Source: Actinomycetes bacterium
GTDB taxonomy: Bacteria; Actinomycetota; Actinomycetes; Actinomycetales; Dermatophilaceae
Direction of reading: 5' to 3'
Assembly (NCBI GenBank): GCA_023420415.1
Contig: JAEZWF010000011.1
Coordinates: forward strand, 21,986 to 85,985
DNA length: 64,000 bases
Part shown: piece by piece, positions 44,206 through 54,281 of the stretch
Position numbering within the stretch: position 1 is the stretch's first letter
How the letters are laid out: every line of letters begins with the position of its first letter
The notes under the pieces: generated by a model
What the model saw: only the letters and a program-made list of their open reading frames with translations
Told to the model about the DNA's origin: nothing
The model's database searches: none
Position numbers and translations under genes: made by a program

Positions 44206-46020
44206 TCACCGTCGCACGAACACACGCCGGAGGGTACGCCCGCCACGTCGAAGCAGGCCTCGGTCACCCCGGACCGTCCCCGTGACGTCGTCACCGAAGT
44301 AGTCGTTCAGCTCGCCGGAGATCCGGGCCGCCAGCTCCAGGTACTTGGCTCGCCGGAGGTGGTTGATGCCCGCAGCGAAGTCGGCCTGGCTCTCGACCAG
44401 CTCGGTGAGGTTGACGGTGCGCACATTGGGTCGCGACGAGGCGAACGCCTCGGCCGCCCGGTTGACCTCGACGTGCCGTTGCGCGTGCCCGCGAAACTCG
44501 AGCGTCTCCTCCACGGTGCCCGTCTCCGAACCCAGCAGCAGGACCAGAAGGGCGGCGGGGTCGAGTCGGTCACGGATGACCTCGAGGTTGCGGACCAGCT
44601 GCCCGACGGGCACCGGTCCCACGAAACGGAACCGTCGCGAGAAGTCCGAGAGGGTCTCCCGCGTGAACGGGTAGGCGTGGTTGACGTAGCTGCCGTCAAC
44701 GAAGTCGTCCCAGTGGTTGGGATCGGTGAGGTCGAACGTGAAGCTGGAGAAGGCAATCGACAGGGACGGGTCGTCGCGCCGCTGGTACACCCCCTCATGC
44801 GAGTCGGGCAGCAGACTGAGCACGACGGCGTCGTACCCATCGAACATCCGGGTGGCGAACGCCTCGGGTGCGAGGAAGGGCGCGTCGGCCACGAGCCGGT
44901 CGAGGTCCTGCTGCCGCCGCTCGAGCGACTCGACGACGTGGACGGTGTGGTTGTGCGCCGTGATCATCACGCCGCGGTCGTCCGGCGCATTGAGCTCGGT
45001 GTCGATCGTGCCCGCCCGCGCACCGAGGTAGGGCACCAGGCTGCTGATGTCACAGGGACCCTTCAGCAGGATGCGGCGTCCCGGACTCGAGGTCTCGGGT
45101 GCGCGAGAGGCGCTGTGTACGATCGAGGCGTCCACGGTGATCCAGTCCGGGGGGTGTTCTCCCCCAACGGAACTCGCCACGTCGCCGACCACCGTGAGCC
45201 GGGGTGATCCGATGTGGTGATACGTGAACTGCTCGACGCCCATCCCGATGATGCTGCAGGAGAAGGCGAAATGCACGAGCTTGCCGTCGCGCTCGACGTA
45301 CAGACCGACGACTCCGTACTCGCCGTATCGGTCCCGCACGCTGACACAGCCGGCCGACGTCACTGGGTCGGCCAGCAGCACCCGAAGCTCATCGGCCGAC
45401 ATCCGGTTCTTGGTGAAGTTCAGCTGGTTCGTGCGCTGAACCAGCTCGCTGACCCGATCCAGCTCCGCCATGCAATCGTGGTCGAAGCTGACCCTGATAT
45501 CGCTGTCGCGCAGGAACTCCTCGTTCGAGGCCGACCTGTCTCTCGCCGCCACCTTCGTCTCGAGGACCCGGTAGCGCTGCAGCCGAAGGTGCAGGGGGTC
45601 CGACGCCGGCGCCGCAGCAGCGAAGGCGACAAGGTCAGGGATGACCTCAGGGCCAGCCACCATCAAGCCAGGGCAGTAGAACGACGCCTCCTCGCGATTG
45701 AGGTGGTTGTCGTCGAGGAACAGCACGTTGGAGGCTCGCAAGTGCATGTCACCGATGAGACGACTCACCCGCGGCCCCTTCGGCGACCAGTCGATCGACG
45801 GCATCACAAAGTTGTCGGCCACGCCCAGCCTGGTGAGCTCAGCGGCGACCTGTCCCGCGTCGTTCTTCGAGCAGATCGAACTGATGACACCGCAGTCGCT
45901 CAGTCGCCGGACGAGCGCGCTGTGAGCCGGAATCTCTGTGCTGCCGCCCTCACTGAGCGTGCCCTCCCAGAACGTGTCGTCCAGATCCCACACCACGAGC
46001 TTGACGTCCGCGAAACGCAT
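44206..46020 (-). CDS. FkbH-type HAD-IIIC protein with extra C-terminal domain
   Basis: A 604-residue protein. Residues 1-140 form a HAD phosphatase-like domain (VVWDLDDTFWEG with catalytic Asp12 and Asp14; SSICSKND; SPKGPRVSRL; VLFLDDNHLNREE). Residues ~150-300 are the FkbH acyltransferase-like half (RTNQLNFTKNRMSADEL, VRDRYGEYGVVGLY, FSCSIIGMGVEQF). FkbH-type proteins load glyceryl or related units onto carriers or act in surface-polysaccharide loci. The last ~280 residues are extra and may be SGNH-hydrolase-like (start KGPCDISSLVPYLG, end INHLRRAKYLELA); that reading is tentative. ATG 46020 has GGGGGAGGA just upstream. There is no partner gene nearby, and G+C is lower than its neighbours. 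Confidence 0.82.
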   Translation of the reverse strand: MRFADVKLVVWDLDDTFWEGTLSEGGSTEIPAHSALVRRLSDCGVISSICSKNDAGQVAAELTRLGVADNFVMPSIDWSPKGPRVSRLIGDMHLRASNVLFLDDNHLNREEASFYCPGLMVAGPEVIPDLVAFAAAAPASDPLHLRLQRYRVLETKVAARDRSASNEEFLRDSDIRVSFDHDCMAELDRVSELVQRTNQLNFTKNRMSADELRVLLADPVTSAGCVSVRDRYGEYGVVGLYVERDGKLVHFAFSCSIIGMGVEQFTYHHIGSPRLTVVGDVASSVGGEHPPDWITVDASIVHSASRAPETSSPGRRILLKGPCDISSLVPYLGARAGTIDTELNAPDDRGVMITAHNHTVHVVESLERRQQDLDRLVADAPFLAPEAFATRMFDGYDAVVLSLLPDSHEGVYQRRDDPSLSIAFSSFTFDLTDPNHWDDFVDGSYVNHAYPFTRETLSDFSRRFRFVGPVPVGQLVRNLEVIRDRLDPAALLVLLLGSETGTVEETLEFRGHAQRHVEVNRAAEAFASSRPNVRTVNLTELVESQADFAAGINHLRRAKYLELAARISGELNDYFGDDVTGTVRGDRGLLRRGGRTLRRVFVRR

Positions 46021-46125
46021 AGTTCCTCCCCCGTGCGACAATGCGATCATTATTTGCCCGGCAAACCGCGCGCCGGATCAGCCAAAGGACGCAGGGCATC
46101 CATGGCACACCGCCCTACACATGGG

Positions 46126-46159
46126 AAGCGCCCCCGAGCCCAATGGCTCGGGGGCGCTT
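46126..46159 (-). terminator. rpoD terminator hairpin
   Basis: A 15-bp perfect stem (46126-46140 with 46145-46159) and a 4-base loop, about 110 bp downstream of the rpoD stop and 105 bp before the fkbH-like start. A weak CTTCCC tract follows on the minus strand. Confidence 0.8.
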
Positions 46160-46269
46160 GGTGACTGTATGCCGTCGGGCCGGCTCACTTTGTCCAGCGC
46201 ATCAGACCGACCCCTGCGCGCTCCGGGCCTCCCTCGCCGGAGCTCGGTCGGGTCCTGCGCGCATCGTCG

Positions 46270-47994
<1,725 letters not shown>

Positions 47995-48133
47995 GGACTA
48001 CCTTTCGTCGCTGACTCGCGGCACGGCATGCGCCATCACGGGCACGCCAGGGGATGCCAATGACAACAACGCGGAGGGTGGAAGTATTGCCGCGGTGGTG
48101 GGAGCGGGCGCTCCGATCGACCTCGACCTCGAC

Positions 48134-48139
48134 ATTGTA
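48134..48139 (-). promoter_or_regulatory. Candidate -10 element of rpoD
   Basis: On the minus strand TTTTACAAT is the only A/T-rich patch in the 262-bp gap 47995-48256; TACAAT is close to the -10 consensus and would give a leader of about 130 nt. No clear -35 is seen at 17 bp. The same gap also carries a short direct repeat GTCAGCGGCCT (about 48175-48196). Confidence 0.35.
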
Positions 48140-48256
48140 AAACGAGTTCGCCCCAGATCCCGCATCGGCACCGGTCAGCGGCCTGTCAGCGGCCTGTCAG
48201 CAGCCGTCCCGAGCGGGCCGCGCGGGGCGCCTCGAGGGCAGCGGCGCGTCCTCGGG

Positions 48257-48661
48257 TCAGCCTTCCCCGGCCTTCACGGCGAGCACCGGGCAGGACGCGT
48301 CCAGCAGGATGCGCTGGGCGTTGGAGCCCAGGATCAGCTTGCCGACCGGGGTGCGGCGGCGCAGGCCGATGACGATGAAGTCGGCGTCCTCCTCCTCGGC
48401 CACGGCGATGAGGTCCTCGGCGGGCTCGTTGCCACGCACGAGCTGGCGCACCTCGTGCTCCACCCCCGCCTCGTCGAGCTCACGCTGGATGCGGTTCAGC
48501 TCGCTCTCGAACTGCTGCGCCTCGCTCGCGTCGTAGTCACGACCCCCGCGCTGGGAGTTGATGACGATGAGCTTGGACTTGCGCAGCAGAGCCTCGTCGG
48601 CGGCCTGGCGCAGTGCGGCGCGCCCTTCCTTCGTAGGCACGTAACCCACCACGATGGACAC
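48257..48661 (-). CDS. Universal stress protein (UspA-like)
   Basis: A 134-residue single-domain Usp. The N-terminal strand SIVVGYVPTKEG, the middle VRGNEPAEDLIAVAEEEDADFIVIGLRRRTPVGKLILGS with the ATP-binding G-x2-G-x9-GS-type loop, and the end DASCPVLAVK are typical. ATP-binding Usp proteins respond to energy or dormancy stress in actinobacteria. GTG 48661 has AGGAGG 7 bp upstream, a strong site. It lies between metX and rpoD on the same strand; no functional link is evident. Confidence 0.94.
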   Translation of the reverse strand: MSIVVGYVPTKEGRAALRQAADEALLRKSKLIVINSQRGGRDYDASEAQQFESELNRIQRELDEAGVEHEVRQLVRGNEPAEDLIAVAEEEDADFIVIGLRRRTPVGKLILGSNAQRILLDASCPVLAVKAGEG

Positions 48662-48683
48662 GGGGATCCTCCTAGTCTCCGAG

Positions 48684-48716
48684 GGTCGGGCTCACACCCG
48701 GCCGCGTGGCCCGACC
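48684..48716 (-). terminator. Possible metX terminator
   Basis: An 8-bp stem (48684-48691 with 48709-48716) with a 17-base loop in the metX-uspA gap. Weaker than the other hairpins, so low confidence. Confidence 0.35.
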
Positions 48717-48734
48717 GTACCGGAAATCCCCTCG

Positions 48735-49871
48735 TCAGGCAGGGCCTGACAGCACCTCGTGCACGATCTGCCCGACCTGCTCGATCTCGATGAGGAAGCC
48801 GTCGTGGCCGTACTCCGACTCGACCGTGAGCAGCCGGCCCTGTGGCACCGCCTGCGCCACCTCGGCCGACAGGCGGGGCGGGTAGAGCCGGTCGCTGTCC
48901 ACGGCGACCACCGTGACCTCGGCCCGCACTTCGGCCAGCGCCGCCGGGACCCCGCCGCGGCCGCGGCCCACGTCGTGCGAGCTCATGGCCTCGGTCAGCA
49001 CGACATAGGAGTTGGCGTCGAACCGGCCGGCGAGCTTGCCGGCGTGGTGGTCCAGGTAGGACTCGACGGCATACCTGCCGTGGCCGCCGAGCGGGTCCTC
49101 CTGACCCTGCGCCGCCCGGCCGAACCGGGTGTGCAGCTCGAGCTCGCTGCGGTAGGTCACGTGGGCGATCCGCCGGGCGATACCCAGCCCGGTCTCGGGT
49201 CCGGTGTCGGCGTCGTAGTAGTCGCCTCCGCGGAAGTCGGCGTCGCCGCGGATCGCGAGCAGCTGCGGCTGGCACCAGGCGATCTGCTCGGCGGTGGCGT
49301 ATGCCGTGCTGGCGAGGACGAGTGCGCGGCTCACCCGATCGGGGTGCCCGACGGCCCACTCGAGGACCCGCATGCCGCCCATCGAGCCACCCAGGACGAG
49401 CTGCCACCGGTCGATGCCGAGCTGGTCGGCGAGCAGCGCCTCGGTGCGCACCTGGTCGCGGACGGTGACGAACGGGAACCGGCTGCCCCAGGGTCGGCCG
49501 TCCGGGGCTGGACTGGCCGGACCGGTGCTGCCCTGACACCCGCCCAGAACGTTGGCGGCGACGACGAACCAGCGATCGGTGTCGATGGGCAGCCCGGGCC
49601 CGACGAGGCCGTCCCACCACCCGGGTGTCGGGTGGCCCGGGCCGGCTGGTCCGACGACGTGGCTGTCACCGGTGAGCGCGTGTTCGATGAGGATCGCGTT
49701 GTCCGCCGCAGCGGACAGCTCGCCCCACGTCTCGTAGGCGATGGTCACGTCCGGCAGCACCCCACCGCGCTCGAGCTCGACCGCACCGAGCTGCACGAAC
49801 TGCCGGTCGCCCGGGTCGTCGCCCTCGCGCCACGCGGCCGTCGTCGACGGTGGATGGGACGTGGTCGTCAT
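48735..49871 (-). CDS. metX: Homoserine O-acetyltransferase
   Basis: Alpha/beta-hydrolase-fold enzyme acylating L-homoserine in methionine synthesis. It is 378 residues. VTIAYETWGELS, HALTGDSHVVG, NVLGGCQGSTGP and the nucleophile elbow GGSMGGMRVLEW (Ser about 162) are visible. The catalytic Asp is in AVDSDRLYPP and the His in SEYGHDGFL. ATG 49871 is chosen for its AGGAG 7 bp upstream; ATG 49925 would add 18 residues. The metY gene often found next to it is absent, and no SAM riboswitch is seen upstream. Confidence 0.95.
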   Translation of the reverse strand: MTTTSHPPSTTAAWREGDDPGDRQFVQLGAVELERGGVLPDVTIAYETWGELSAAADNAILIEHALTGDSHVVGPAGPGHPTPGWWDGLVGPGLPIDTDRWFVVAANVLGGCQGSTGPASPAPDGRPWGSRFPFVTVRDQVRTEALLADQLGIDRWQLVLGGSMGGMRVLEWAVGHPDRVSRALVLASTAYATAEQIAWCQPQLLAIRGDADFRGGDYYDADTGPETGLGIARRIAHVTYRSELELHTRFGRAAQGQEDPLGGHGRYAVESYLDHHAGKLAGRFDANSYVVLTEAMSSHDVGRGRGGVPAALAEVRAEVTVVAVDSDRLYPPRLSAEVAQAVPQGRLLTVESEYGHDGFLIEIEQVGQIVHEVLSGPA

Positions 49872-50020
49872 CGCCGGACTCCTGGGCTTCGCGCTTGCCG
49901 CCCCGGTCGGGGTCGGCCGTGTCATCACCCGGGGCACCCCACCGCGAGGAGGGTTGCCGCCCAGCAAGCCGGGGCTTGACGCTGGGACTCATGACCTGCG
50001 CCCCATCATAGAAGTGCTGC

Positions 50021-51181
50021 TCAGCCAGCGGACAGCCGCGTCCGGAGCGTGGACGGGTGCTGGAAGGGCGCCCGGCCGGGGCGCACGGCGAGGTCGATCA
50101 TCTTCTCGGTGAGCAGGGCCAGCCGGTAGTCGGGCTGGTGCCGGAGCGCCCGCTCGACGGCTTCCCGGGCGAGGGCGCCGCTGCCCTCCCACCACGCGTA
50201 GGACGCGAGGACCGTGAGGACGCCGGCGCAGAGGCGGTCCGGCACGGCCCGGCACAGGGCCGCCAACCGCTGCTCGAGCCGGCGCTCGGCCATGAGTGCC
50301 TCACGGTCGCGCGCCACCGCACCCGGCGTCTCGGCCAGGCGCTGGTCGTGAACGGCCCACACGGGCACCGGCAGCAAGGTCACCAGGAGATCGACGAGGT
50401 CCGGTTTCAGCTGCTCGAACGGCAGCGAACCAGGACACATCCACGCGATGACGCCGTCGCGCACGTCGACGTCACGAAGCGCGTGGACGGCGGCGACGAC
50501 CTCCTCGGGAGTCAGATCGGGTGCGTCCTCGGAGCTGTCGAGGACCGTGGCCCAGGTGTGCAACGCGCGCATCCGGTGCGCGGTGACCGCCCTGGGGTCA
50601 GGGTCCGGCGGCAGGCCGAAGGCCTCGCCCGCCCAGGCGACGGACCGCGCCTTCAGGACCTCCTCGACCGAGGCGCTGGCCTGCGGGTCGAGGGCGACGA
50701 AGGCGCGCAGGTCCGCCCGGGTGCGCAACGGTGAGACGCCCATCCCCACGAGTTCGGCGACCGCCGGCGAGTCGGCCGCCGACGGGATGGGCTGTGGTTC
50801 CTGCGCGCAGCAGCGCGGGTCGGTGCAGTGGCGTGCCTCCCACTTCCGGTCCCGCACGACCATGACCGCGATCTGCGTGGTCCCGGCGTCCCTGATCGCC
50901 GGTTGCAGCACGCCCAGCACGGCATCGGAGCGCCCCGGCTCGTCCTCGTAGGCGACGAGGACCACGCCCTCGGGTTCCTCACGGGCCAGCGGCGCAGCGA
51001 CCTCCGCCACCAGGCGGCCGATCGCCACGGGGTCGTCGGTGAGGTCGAACCGGGCGGTCAGGCCCATCCGGTTGCCGTGCATGGCGACCAGGACGACCGA
51101 GTCGGTCGGGTGGTAGCCGAGGTGGTAGGGCAGGAACGCCAGCAGGTCTGCGTCGCCGCGCAGTCGGAGTCGAATCGTCAT
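50021..51181 (-). CDS. DUF4192-domain protein
   Basis: A 386-residue actinobacterial protein. The DUF4192 N-terminus is clear: TIRLRLRGDADLLAFLPYHLGYHPTDSVVLVAM, then LTARFDLTDDPVAIGRLV. A cysteine cluster (HCTDPRCC, about residues 120-130) could bind metal. The C-terminal half is helical, with repeated Ala/Glu/Arg-rich segments (LCAGVLTVLASYAWWEGSGALA). No enzymatic function is known. ATG 51181 starts at the conserved domain; the frame to 51271 is unsupported. Confidence 0.88.
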   Translation of the reverse strand: MTIRLRLRGDADLLAFLPYHLGYHPTDSVVLVAMHGNRMGLTARFDLTDDPVAIGRLVAEVAAPLAREEPEGVVLVAYEDEPGRSDAVLGVLQPAIRDAGTTQIAVMVVRDRKWEARHCTDPRCCAQEPQPIPSAADSPAVAELVGMGVSPLRTRADLRAFVALDPQASASVEEVLKARSVAWAGEAFGLPPDPDPRAVTAHRMRALHTWATVLDSSEDAPDLTPEEVVAAVHALRDVDVRDGVIAWMCPGSLPFEQLKPDLVDLLVTLLPVPVWAVHDQRLAETPGAVARDREALMAERRLEQRLAALCRAVPDRLCAGVLTVLASYAWWEGSGALAREAVERALRHQPDYRLALLTEKMIDLAVRPGRAPFQHPSTLRTRLSAG

Positions 51182-51322
51182 GCGCCCACGGTGGCTGTGC
51201 GGGACATCCCTCGACAGGGTCAGTTCTCGCGGGTGTGGACAACCCCCGCCGCACCGGGGCCCTGTGGACAAGAAGGCCCTGTCGACAAGGATCGGTGCGC
51301 CGCAGCCACGACTGGAACAACT

Positions 51323-51356
51323 GACGACGCCCCGGGAGGTCTCCCGGGGCGTCGTC
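51323..51356 (-). terminator. Terminator hairpin after the DUF1232 gene
   Basis: A 16-base inverted repeat (51323-51338 with 51341-51356), 19 bp downstream of the DUF1232 stop on the minus strand. Confidence 0.78.
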
Positions 51357-51374
51357 GTGCTGGTCGGAGAGCGG

Positions 51375-51800
51375 CTAGCGGACGACCTTGCTGTAGACCG
51401 GCTCGTCGGTCGCCGAGGCCCAACCGGACCGGGCCGCGCCCGAGCGACCGGCGGGTGTCGCCCGCTCCCACGCGAGGAACGACTCTGTCTCGTTGATCAC
51501 CGCGGCGGCGATCCACGACACCACGAACGCGTCGTCCGCGAGACCGAACACCCCGAGCAGCGCCTCGGGCACCAGGTCCACGGGCGAGACGACGTAAGCG
51601 ACGGCGGCCGCGATCATGAACAGCCGACCCTTCGTGGCGCCGTGGTACTCACCGGAGAAGGTGGCGCGGATGAGGCGTGGCACCGCGGCCAGCCGGTCCT
51701 GCATGCTCGGCGACCCGGGTCGGGCGGCCGTGCGGATCGCGGACGCCAGGGTGCGGAACATCCCCCACCGTGCTGCCTTGCCTGCTCGTGCTGCGGCCAT
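51375..51800 (-). CDS. YkvA/DUF1232-family protein (second copy)
   Basis: A 141-residue protein with a DUF1232 segment at about residues 65-95 (AAAVAYVVSPVDLVPEALLGVFGLADDAFV) and a soluble N-terminal ~55 residues lacking the transmembrane helix of the paralogue at 7481. ATG 51800 is favoured (GGAG 8 bp upstream); ATG 51809 would sit only 3 bp from the same GGAG. It is flanked by two strong hairpins, so it is probably monocistronic. Function unknown. Confidence 0.87.
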   Translation of the reverse strand: MAAARAGKAARWGMFRTLASAIRTAARPGSPSMQDRLAAVPRLIRATFSGEYHGATKGRLFMIAAAVAYVVSPVDLVPEALLGVFGLADDAFVVSWIAAAVINETESFLAWERATPAGRSGAARSGWASATDEPVYSKVVR

Positions 51801-51953
51801 GTCATTCACTCCTTGCTGCCCGGTGCGTCTGCGTCGGATGTCACCTGCCGGGCGAGGTGTCCAACGACCCGTTGCGACGCGGAAATCCCGGGTGGCGTTC
51901 CCGTGTCTCGATTGTGACGTGTCTCGATTGTGACCCGGGCGTCGCGATCTCGC

Positions 51954-51986
51954 AGGTATGCCGCGTGGCGACCACGCGGCATACCT
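51954..51986 (-). terminator. Terminator hairpin with CGGCATAC words in both arms
   Basis: 15-bp arms 51954-51968 and 51972-51986 around a 3-base loop. GTATGCC (51956) and GGCATAC (51978) sit in inverted orientation in the outer arms. It lies 25 bp downstream of the EcsC-family stop on the minus strand. This is a second, independent example of the 16399 design with a different core. Confidence 0.82.
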
Positions 51987-52010
51987 CGCCCTCGTGCGGG
52001 CCGGGACGCC

Positions 52011-52733
52011 TCAGGCGGCGGCGGTGTTGCGCGGCGGGAACTCGCGCTTCGCGCCGTCGGCGATCCGCTTGAGCAGGTAGGTGTCGAGGCCGGCGCCGAT
52101 GACGCCGCCGACGACCGGGACGCCCTTGCCCAGTCGGGTGAGCGACTTGCGACCGGCGATCGTCAGCAGCCGGAAGCCGACCGCCTTGTTGACGACCATC
52201 AGGGCCGGCCCGGGCAGCCGCTGGGCGGCGAGGTTGGCGAGGCGGCCAGTCGTGAAGACGCCGGCCTTCTTGAGCAGGTCGTCGGCGTCGGCGCCCACGA
52301 GCGTGAGCAGGATGGCCGAGCGGATCTCGGGCTGCTTGATGTCGTAGCCGCGCAGCGACGCGATCGAGGCCACCATGCGTGTGGCCAGGAGGTAGAACTC
52401 GAGCACGTTGACCGGCAACGCCACCGGCATCGTGATGAACCCGCCGAGTCCGGTGACGAAGCCGCCCGCGGCGGCCAGCTTCATGTGGCTGCCGACCACG
52501 GCGTCGATGGCCTCGTCGGCTGACGGCTTCTCGGCGCGCTTCACATCGGCGACCTTCTGCGCCGAGTCGAAGGGGCCCTTGCCGTCGATGCCGGTGTCGA
52601 GCAGGTTCTCGATGAGGCCGCTCACGGCCGCGGACATGCCCTTCTGGTCCTTGGCGGCGGCCGCCTGCTCCAGTGCCGTGGCCGGCACCTTGGTCTCCTT
52701 CTCGTCATCCTTGCCGAATCCGAGAAACCCCAC
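52011..52733 (-). CDS. EcsC-family protein
   Basis: A 240-residue protein. A charged N-terminus (GKDDEKETKVPATALEQ) leads into the EcsC domain. Helices with VVGSHMKLAAAGGFVTGLGGF, PVNVLEFYLLATRMVASIASLRGYD and IRSAILLTLVGADA are followed by the typical VNKAVGFRLLTIAGRKSLTRLGKGVPVVGGVIGAGLD. EcsC-like proteins are membrane-associated with an unclear role; EcsC was first named from an ABC transporter operon. GTG 52733 has GAGG 8 bp upstream; the longer frame reaches into the divergent sseA promoter. Confidence 0.85.
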   Translation of the reverse strand: MGFLGFGKDDEKETKVPATALEQAAAAKDQKGMSAAVSGLIENLLDTGIDGKGPFDSAQKVADVKRAEKPSADEAIDAVVGSHMKLAAAGGFVTGLGGFITMPVALPVNVLEFYLLATRMVASIASLRGYDIKQPEIRSAILLTLVGADADDLLKKAGVFTTGRLANLAAQRLPGPALMVVNKAVGFRLLTIAGRKSLTRLGKGVPVVGGVIGAGLDTYLLKRIADGAKREFPPRNTAAA

Positions 52734-52828
52734 GTCAACACCTCTTTGGTGGTCGTTCGTCCTGGTTGTCCAGCCGTCGTCGTCATCCTGCCATGGAGGC
52801 CCGCTCAAGGCAGGAATAGCCTTGGTGC

Positions 52829-53716
52829 ATGGCTTCTGACTTCACCCAGTACGCCCACCCCGACCGCCTCGTCAGCACCGACTGGCTCGCCGAGCAGATC
52901 GCCGCGGGCAAGGTCGGCACCGGCGCCGACGACTCCATCGCCCTGCTCGAGTCGGACGAGGACGTGCTCCTCTACGACACCGGGCACATCCCCGGCGCGC
53001 TCAAGCTCGACTGGCACCAGGACCTCAATGACCCGGTCATGCGTGACTACGTCGACGCCGAGCAGTTCGCCAAGGTCATGAGTGAGCGCGGGATCGGCCG
53101 CGACACGACCGTGGTCATCTACGGCGACAAGAACAACTGGTGGGCGGCCTACGCCCTGTGGGTGATGAGCCTGTTCGGTCACGAGGACGTGCGACTGCTC
53201 GACGGCGGCCGCGCCAAGTGGGCCGCCGAGGGCCGTGAGCTCACCAAGGACGTGCCGGCCGTTGCCGCGCGCACCGGCGACGCGGCATACCCCGTCGTCG
53301 AGCGGGACGACGCGCCCATCCGCGCGTTCAAGGACGACGTCCTGGCGCACCTGGGCGGGCCACTGGTCGACGTCCGCTCCCCCGGCGAGTTCAGTGGTGA
53401 GCTGCTGCACATGCCCGACTACCCGCAGGAGGGTGCCATGCGCGGCGGCCACATCCCCGGCGCGAAGTCGGTGCCGTGGGCGCGCGCCGCCAACGAGGAC
53501 GGCACGTTCAAGTCGCGTGAGGAGCTCGAGGCGATCTACCAGGGCGAGCAGGGGCTCGACCCGAAGGAGGCGACGGTCGCCTACTGCCGCATCGGTGAGC
53601 GCTCGTCGCACACGTGGTTCGTCCTCACGCACCTGCTGGGGTTTGACGCGGTGCGCAACTACGACGGCTCGTGGACCGAGTGGGGCAACTCGGTGCGTGT
53701 GCCTGTCGAGAAGTAG
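52829..53716 (+). CDS. sseA: Thiosulfate/3-mercaptopyruvate sulfurtransferase (tandem rhodanese)
   Basis: A 295-residue two-domain rhodanese. The N-terminal domain (about 15-135) is inactive-type, with DTGHIPGALKLDW. The C-terminal domain has DVRSPGEFSGELLH and the active-site Cys in AYCRIGERSSHTW (about residue 252), the CxxGxR loop of actinobacterial SseA/CysA2. A conserved SWTEWGNS end is present. It is followed after 6 bp by sufE, a pairing seen in mycobacteria. It probably supplies sulfane sulfur or participates in cysteine desulfuration; the exact donor is not evident. Confidence 0.95.
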   Translation: MASDFTQYAHPDRLVSTDWLAEQIAAGKVGTGADDSIALLESDEDVLLYDTGHIPGALKLDWHQDLNDPVMRDYVDAEQFAKVMSERGIGRDTTVVIYGDKNNWWAAYALWVMSLFGHEDVRLLDGGRAKWAAEGRELTKDVPAVAARTGDAAYPVVERDDAPIRAFKDDVLAHLGGPLVDVRSPGEFSGELLHMPDYPQEGAMRGGHIPGAKSVPWARAANEDGTFKSREELEAIYQGEQGLDPKEATVAYCRIGERSSHTWFVLTHLLGFDAVRNYDGSWTEWGNSVRVPVEK

Positions 53717-53722
53717 GCGCCC

Positions 53723-54205
53723 GTGAGCGACGAACCACTGCCCGCAGGGCTGGCGGAGATCGCCGAGGACTTCGCCAATTTGCCTGTGCCGCAACGACTT
53801 GAGCTCCTGCTGGAGTTCAGCGAGGGCCTGCCCGAGCTGCCCGAGCGGTATGCCGGTCGGCTGGGTGAGATGGAGCAAGTGCACGAGTGCCAGTCGCCGT
53901 TGTTCCTGGTGGTCGAGGTGGGCGACGAGGGCTCAGGCGGCGAGCCGGACGAGCGTCCCGCGGGTGAGCGACCGGTGCACCTGTTCTTCTCGGCGCCACC
54001 GGAGGCGCCGACGACGCGTGGGTTCGCGGGGATCCTGCACGAGGGCCTCGACGGGCTGACCGTGGAGGAGGTGCTGGCGGTGCCGGACGACGCGCCGTTC
54101 CGGTTCTCGCTCGGCGAAGCGGTGTCGCCGCTGCGGCTGCGCGGCATGGTCGGGATGCTCAGCCGCATCAAGCGCCAGACCGCGCTGAAGTCGCAGGCGG
54201 CCTGA
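53723..54205 (+). CDS. SufE-family sulfur acceptor
   Basis: A 160-residue SufE-fold protein. LAEIAEDFANLPVPQRLELLLEFSEGLPELP and the persulfide-carrying Cys in HECQSPLF (about residue 55) are characteristic. The end is LRLRGMVGMLSRIKRQ. A Gly/Glu/Pro insertion (about 72-85) is longer than in E. coli SufE. SufE normally accepts sulfur from a desulfurase for Fe-S cluster assembly. Here the neighbour is a rhodanese rather than SufS, suggesting transfer from SseA (inference). Confidence 0.92.
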   Translation: MSDEPLPAGLAEIAEDFANLPVPQRLELLLEFSEGLPELPERYAGRLGEMEQVHECQSPLFLVVEVGDEGSGGEPDERPAGERPVHLFFSAPPEAPTTRGFAGILHEGLDGLTVEEVLAVPDDAPFRFSLGEAVSPLRLRGMVGMLSRIKRQTALKSQAA

Positions 54206-54226
54206 GGCAGCGCTGCGCTGACACGG

Positions 54227-54262
54227 CGGCGCCCCACCCGAAGCAGCTCGGGTGGGGCGCCG
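54227..54262. terminator. Bidirectional terminator between sufE and the subtilase
   Basis: A 14-bp perfect stem (54227-54240 with 54249-54262) with an 8-base loop, 22 bp after the sufE stop and 20 bp after the subtilase stop on the other strand. Its arm shares GGCGCCCCACC with the wag31 terminator. Confidence 0.82.
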
Positions 54263-54281
54263 TGTCGTGCGGGTGCTGCGG

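Noticed and set aside
49872..50020. SAM-responsive riboswitch upstream of metX
   Set aside because: Only ~150 bp separates metX from the DUF4192 stop, and I see no paired elements of a known SAM riboswitch class.
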